Positions 54,518 through 57,969 of a stretch of DNA of 57,969 bases are shown piece after piece (position 1 is the stretch's first letter; every line of letters begins with the position of its first letter). Below the pieces are notes generated by a model. The model saw nothing but the letters and a program-made list of their open reading frames with translations. It made no database searches and had not been told where the DNA came from. The translations under genes and the position numbers were made by a program. The DNA comes from CAYGZL01 sp964354345. GTDB lineage: Bacteria > Chloroflexota > Anaerolineae > Anaerolineales > UBA4823. Location of the stretch: contig CAYGZL010000062.1 of NCBI GenBank assembly GCA_964354345.1, positions 1-57,969 of the forward strand, in the 5' to 3' direction.

Positions 54518-55694
54518 AACGCTGCGCTGGTTTCTATTCGCTATGATCCTGGCGAACATTAGTGGGGCGATGGTGTTCCCTGTTTTGCCACTCTACCTGA
54601 CCAGGCTTGGTGCGGATATCGGGCAGGTGGGTTTGGTCTTCTCGCTGGCCGGACTGGTGCCGCTGGCCTTACAAATCATTGGAGGCTGGTTGTCCGACTC
54701 AATTGGCCGCCTGCGCATCATCGCCATCGGTAGCATCGTAGCAACTTTCGGCTACCTGGGTTTTGTCTTAGCTCCCTCCTGGCCGTGGGCGCTGCTGTCG
54801 CTGGGGCTGGAATACGTGTCTGGATCGTTGGTGGGACCAAGCTTCGGAGCCTTCATCGCAGACCAGACGGATGAAGCGGTGCGCGGGCGGGTGTTTGGTC
54901 TGTCGAAAGGGATTTTCATGGTGGTGGGGGTGATCGGACCACCGCTGGGCGGCTGGCTGGCGGATGGACCGGGCTACCGGATGATGATGCTGGTCGCTTT
55001 CATCCTGTATGCCCTTGCCACGCTGCTGCGAGTGTGGATGGCGCGCTCCGCCCGCTTCCAATCCGGAAAACCAACCGAGTCGCCCACCCTGGCTGGACTG
55101 CGGTTGCGCCTGGGCGAGATGGTGGCCCTGCTGGTGGGTGGCGGGGTGCTCACCTGGATTTTGATCACTGACGGAGTCAACGACATCGCTTACCGCCTAT
55201 CCGGCGAGCTGCAGCCGCTTTACATGGCCCAGTTCGGGGGGTTGACAGCCACCTCTATCGGCTGGCTGAATGCCCTTCTGGCCGGAGTGATGATGGCACT
55301 CACGTTGCCGGCTGGTTGGTTGTCCGACCGTATCGGCGAGCGCAAGGTTATCGCAGCTGGCTTTCTGCTGGTCTCGGTGGGATTGGGGCTGTTCGTGGTC
55401 GTGCAGAATTTCTACGGGTTTGCCGTGAGCTGGGCAATCATGGGCGCTGGATTTGGAGTGATCACCCCGGCCTACGACGCCCTGGTCTCCAAGGCGACGC
55501 CAGAGCACCTGCGCGGCGTTGCCTTCGGTTTCTTCCAGACCAGCCTGGGGGTAGTTTCGCTGCCCGCGCCATGGGTTGGGGCGCAGTTATGGGAGCGTTT
55601 TGGGGCGCGCACGCCGTTCCTGTTCACTGCAGCGGCAGCGTTACTGTCGGCTATTCCGGCATGGTTTAAGTTCAAGCTGGCAAAGAGAGATTAG
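54507..55694 (+). CDS. Major facilitator superfamily transporter
   Basis: 395 aa from ATG 54507, overlapping the GH94 end by 11 nt. About twelve hydrophobic segments; the MFS loop motif appears as GGWLSDSIGRLRIIAIG after helix 2 and as AGWLSDRIGERKVIAAG in the second half. It resembles drug/sugar exporters of the DHA1 type. It is the only transporter in the glycan island, and could move a sugar or a toxic intermediate; direction and substrate are not readable. Confidence 0.92.
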   Translation: MLNKTLRWFLFAMILANISGAMVFPVLPLYLTRLGADIGQVGLVFSLAGLVPLALQIIGGWLSDSIGRLRIIAIGSIVATFGYLGFVLAPSWPWALLSLGLEYVSGSLVGPSFGAFIADQTDEAVRGRVFGLSKGIFMVVGVIGPPLGGWLADGPGYRMMMLVAFILYALATLLRVWMARSARFQSGKPTESPTLAGLRLRLGEMVALLVGGGVLTWILITDGVNDIAYRLSGELQPLYMAQFGGLTATSIGWLNALLAGVMMALTLPAGWLSDRIGERKVIAAGFLLVSVGLGLFVVVQNFYGFAVSWAIMGAGFGVITPAYDALVSKATPEHLRGVAFGFFQTSLGVVSLPAPWVGAQLWERFGARTPFLFTAAAALLSAIPAWFKFKLAKRD

Positions 55695-55747
55695 GAATAT
55701 GGAATAATTTGGGCCGATGAGTCGCTTGAAATTACGTTTCTCCGATA

Positions 55748-56914
55748 CTATACACTTTTTACCCACAACTGTTCGATAGCTGCCTCGTTGACAATACTCG
55801 TCAACGGCATGACACTGATCCGTTCCCCAAGTGGATAGGGATGCGGCCCTGGATACAACACGACCAGGCGATCCAATTGCAGGTCTTGTAAAGCAATCTT
55901 CATGGACTGAGTCAGGCGCGGCGCGTCCATGCGTTTACACTCCACCCCAATCCGCAGTCCATGCTTGATTAGTAGCAAGTCCAACTCAGCGCCGGCGTGG
56001 GTAGCCCAAAAGAAGGCTTCGTCGGGGTCGAAGGCTTTGATGGTTTCTTCAATCGCATACCCCTCCCATGAAGCCCCGCTACGAGGATGGAGGTGCAATT
56101 CCTGCTCGGAGCGGATTCCCAACAAATAGTGCAATAAGCCTGAATCGCGAATATATAATTTGGGCGATTTGACCTGCCGCTTCCCCAAATTGGCGTACCA
56201 GGGTTGGAGTTGGCGCACCATTAATAAATCCTGGAGTAAATCTACATAGCGGTGTGCGACAGCCTCGCTTACGTTAAGCACCCGCGCCGCTTCCGCCCTA
56301 TTCCATACCTGACCATGATAATGAGCCAAAACACTCCAAAAACGGAACAGGCTGGTCGCCGGGAAATTAAAGTCAAATTGGGGAACGTCGCGTTCGAGAA
56401 AAGATTGCACGAAGTTCTTCCGCCATTCCAGACTTTGCTCTTCGCTATCGGCTAAAAAAGATAGTGGAAAACCACCTTGCCGCCAATGCCGGGTTTGATT
56501 AGCAATGCCCACTTCTTCCAAACTGAAGCCCTGCATCAGCACGGTCGCCGCTCGCCCGGCCAATGATTCCGAGGATTGGCGTAATAGCGCCGGCGAGGCA
56601 CTGCCCAAGATCAAAAAACGAGCTGGCAGAGGTTGGCGGTCACATAACACGCGCAAGATTGGAAATAAATCGGGGCGACGCTGGATTTCGTCGATAACGA
56701 TCAACCCACGCAGCTCTTGTAAATTTGTCATGGGTTGGTCAAGCCGCGCCAGGTTAAAGGGATTTTCCAGATCAAAATAATTGACCGAGTCGGGCGATAA
56801 AAATTGGCGCGCCAGAGTGGTTTTTCCACATTGGCGGGGCCCAATTAAAATAACCACCCGATTGGTTTTTAAGGCTTCTTGTACTTTACGGAAAAGTTTT
56901 GCCCTGGCTAGCAC
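55748..56914 (-). CDS. AAA-family ATPase with DUF4143 domain
   Basis: 388 aa if started at GTG 56914, just before ARAKLFRKVQEALKTNR; an ATG at 56968 gives 406 aa but places the start codon beside a 15-bp hairpin. Walker A is IGPRQCGKTTLARQF and Walker B LIVIDEIQRRPDLFPILR, followed by GSASPALLRQSSESLAGRA, the sensor block of the AAA_14 family. The C-terminal DUF4143 part has RDSGLLHYLLGIRSEQEL and ELDLLLIKHGLRIGVECK, like a degenerate PD-(D/E)XK nuclease strand. These ATPases are widespread, often horizontally acquired, and of unknown role. Confidence 0.9.
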   Translation of the reverse strand: MLARAKLFRKVQEALKTNRVVILIGPRQCGKTTLARQFLSPDSVNYFDLENPFNLARLDQPMTNLQELRGLIVIDEIQRRPDLFPILRVLCDRQPLPARFLILGSASPALLRQSSESLAGRAATVLMQGFSLEEVGIANQTRHWRQGGFPLSFLADSEEQSLEWRKNFVQSFLERDVPQFDFNFPATSLFRFWSVLAHYHGQVWNRAEAARVLNVSEAVAHRYVDLLQDLLMVRQLQPWYANLGKRQVKSPKLYIRDSGLLHYLLGIRSEQELHLHPRSGASWEGYAIEETIKAFDPDEAFFWATHAGAELDLLLIKHGLRIGVECKRMDAPRLTQSMKIALQDLQLDRLVVLYPGPHPYPLGERISVMPLTSIVNEAAIEQLWVKSV

Positions 56915-56925
56915 AATACAATTAT

Positions 56926-56964
56926 ACCTTGAAATTCTTGCCTCGATAACAAGAATTTCAAGGT
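56926..56964. promoter_or_regulatory. 15-bp inverted repeat next to a TATAAT box at the DUF4143 ATPase start
   Basis: ACCTTGAAATTCTTG (56926-56940), nine bases, and its exact complement (56950-56964). On the minus strand a perfect TATAAT (56926-56921) starts at the edge of the palindrome and lies 6 nt before the GTG at 56914. This may be an operator-promoter for a leaderless transcript, or a terminator for the peptidase gene read from the right. Confidence 0.5.
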
Positions 56965-56968
56965 TCAT

Positions 56969-57969
56969 TTACTGGTTATTATCCAATCTCAGCCGATTAT
57001 ATTTCCTCAAAATCTCCTGCACCCGTTCTACCGGCATGGCCTGCACGGTCAAACCGCCCCTGCCCGTCATCGTCTCGGCCGCGCAGAGCACATTGATCAC
57101 CGCTTCCTCGACCGCCTGGGCCAGCGCCTCGAAGGATGGATTCAAGCGCCAGTCATCGAAGGTAGTTACCTGGCGAAAGCCGTGTTCATCTTCCGCTCCC
57201 ATAGCGGTGGTAGAGAAGACCACGAAAATATCGCCAGAAGAATAATGGCTGACTGCCCCCGTGCGCGCCAGTCCGATTGGCACACGGCGCGCCAGGCGCT
57301 TGAGCTGGTGCGGCAAAAGCGGCAGATCGGTCGCCACGACCACAATAATCGAGCTGTTTTTGGCCTGCTCTACCGGCGGTCGTTCAGGCAGCAAGTCTGG
57401 GATGTCTTTACCAACCGGCACACCGGCGATAGTCAGGTTTTCCCGGTCGCCGTGGTTGGCCTGCACCAGCACACCCAGTGTGTACACCTGATCGCCAACC
57501 GGGAGCTGGCGTGAGGCCGTGCCAATTCCACCTTTGAAATCGTAGCAGATCATCCCAGTGCCACCGCCGACATTGCCTTCCGGCACGCGACCGCCGCAGG
57601 CGCTTTCCAGAGCCTGGGTGACATGCTCTGCCTTGACATGAAAGCCGCGGATATCGTTCAATCCGCCATCAAAGGTTTCGGCGACCACCGGCAGACCGAA
57701 GGGCACCGGATAGGAGCGCAGCACCCAATCGATGGTTGCCTGGTGCACCACGCCTACGCTGAAGGTGTTCGTCAACATCACCGGACCGTACAGGCAACCG
57801 GATTCTTCCAACCAGGTGGTGCCAGTCATCTCGCCACAACCGTTAAGCGAGTACCAGGCAGCATAGACTCGCTCAGGCTGATTGCCACGCGGCCGAATAG
57901 CGGTCACGCCGGTGCGCACCGACCCGCGCTCGGATTCGTGGATCAGGGTGGTATGCCCAACCCATACGC
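56969..57969 (-). CDS. P1-family (S58, DmpA-type) aminopeptidase, partial
   Basis: The frame stays open to the right edge (VWVGHTTLIHESERGSVRTG precedes the first internal start at 57919), so the N-terminus is outside the window. Family motifs: VRTGVTAIRPRG, LNGCGEMTGTTW, LTNTFSVGVVH, DGGLNDIRGFHV, GGTGMICYDFKGGIGTASR and NSSIIVVVATDLPLLPHQLKRL. In DmpA/BapA the precursor self-cleaves before the nucleophilic Ser of the last block; the N-S-S here fits. It releases N-terminal amino acids, including D- or beta-residues, from peptides. Stop just before the palindrome at 56926-56964. Confidence 0.92.
   Translation of the reverse strand, partial: VWVGHTTLIHESERGSVRTGVTAIRPRGNQPERVYAAWYSLNGCGEMTGTTWLEESGCLYGPVMLTNTFSVGVVHQATIDWVLRSYPVPFGLPVVAETFDGGLNDIRGFHVKAEHVTQALESACGGRVPEGNVGGGTGMICYDFKGGIGTASRQLPVGDQVYTLGVLVQANHGDRENLTIAGVPVGKDIPDLLPERPPVEQAKNSSIIVVVATDLPLLPHQLKRLARRVPIGLARTGAVSHYSSGDIFVVFSTTAMGAEDEHGFRQVTTFDDWRLNPSFEALAQAVEEAVINVLCAAETMTGRGGLTVQAMPVERVQEILRKYNRLRLDNNQ

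Overview
The window (about 58 kb, moderately GC-rich) reads as a chromosomal segment of an anaerobic, saccharolytic bacterium. The closest overall fit is Chloroflexota, class Anaerolineae. This is an inference from protein character (LsrF-like aldolase, GH130/GH94/GH116 enzymes, several UroD-family paralogues, HerA-like ATPase, DUF4143 ATPase), not from a marker gene. No rRNA, tRNA, CRISPR array, transposase or phage gene was seen. There is no gene-free stretch longer than about 215 bp.

Layout. (1) 1-5.6 kb, minus strand: uvrA with a good sigma-70-type promoter, then a 70-aa unknown protein, an LsrF-type aldolase/thiolase, an SDR dehydrogenase with an odd N-terminal extension, and the start of an apparently rearranged isoprenylcysteine methyltransferase-like protein. 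(2) 5.8-10.8 kb, plus: ABC exporter overlapping a nucleotidyltransferase-family gene, a YigZ/IMPACT protein and a membrane-anchored phospholipase-D-like protein. (3) 10.8-13.0 kb: a GH42 protein that has lost both catalytic glutamates, preceded by a hairpin repeat. (4) 13.1-15.6 kb, minus: HerA-like ATPase. (5) 15.7-23.2 kb, plus: a tight operon behind a near-consensus promoter (ThuA, nucleoside hydrolase, Nif3-like protein, CrtI-like FAD oxidoreductase, unknown TIM-barrel-like protein, PA14-containing GH3), closed by a perfect 17-bp hairpin facing a small tatA. (6) 23.7-35.2 kb, plus: unknown barrel-like protein, UroD-family protein, ADP-ribosylglycohydrolase, aldo/keto reductase, GH116, serine hydrolase, sugar isomerase, a decayed DUF3788 gene, a second UroD-family protein and ribokinase. 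(7) 35.2-55.7 kb, plus: a second copy of the hairpin repeat, then GH130 mannosylglucose phosphorylase, GH13, HAD phosphatase, GH31, GH2, RraA-like, a sugar-kinase-like protein, GH3, UroD, Gfo/Idh/MocA, UroD, GH94 and an MFS transporter, many overlapping by 1-11 nt. (8) 55.7-58 kb, minus: DUF4143 ATPase and a P1-family (DmpA) peptidase running off the right edge.

How it fits together. Regions 3 and 5-7 look like a large cytoplasmic glycan-salvage island. None of the glycosidases starts with a recognisable signal peptide. Two phosphorolytic enzymes (GH130, GH94) would conserve bond energy as sugar 1-phosphates, and the hydrolases, isomerase, oxidoreductases and kinases would process the released sugars. 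No sugar ABC importer or regulator is in the window; the only transporter in the island is the terminal MFS protein. Four UroD-superfamily proteins with differing metal-ligand motifs, an ADP-ribosylglycohydrolase, a nucleoside hydrolase and a ribokinase embedded in the island are the least explained and most interesting part. Several genes carry short palindromic repeats inside their reading frames.
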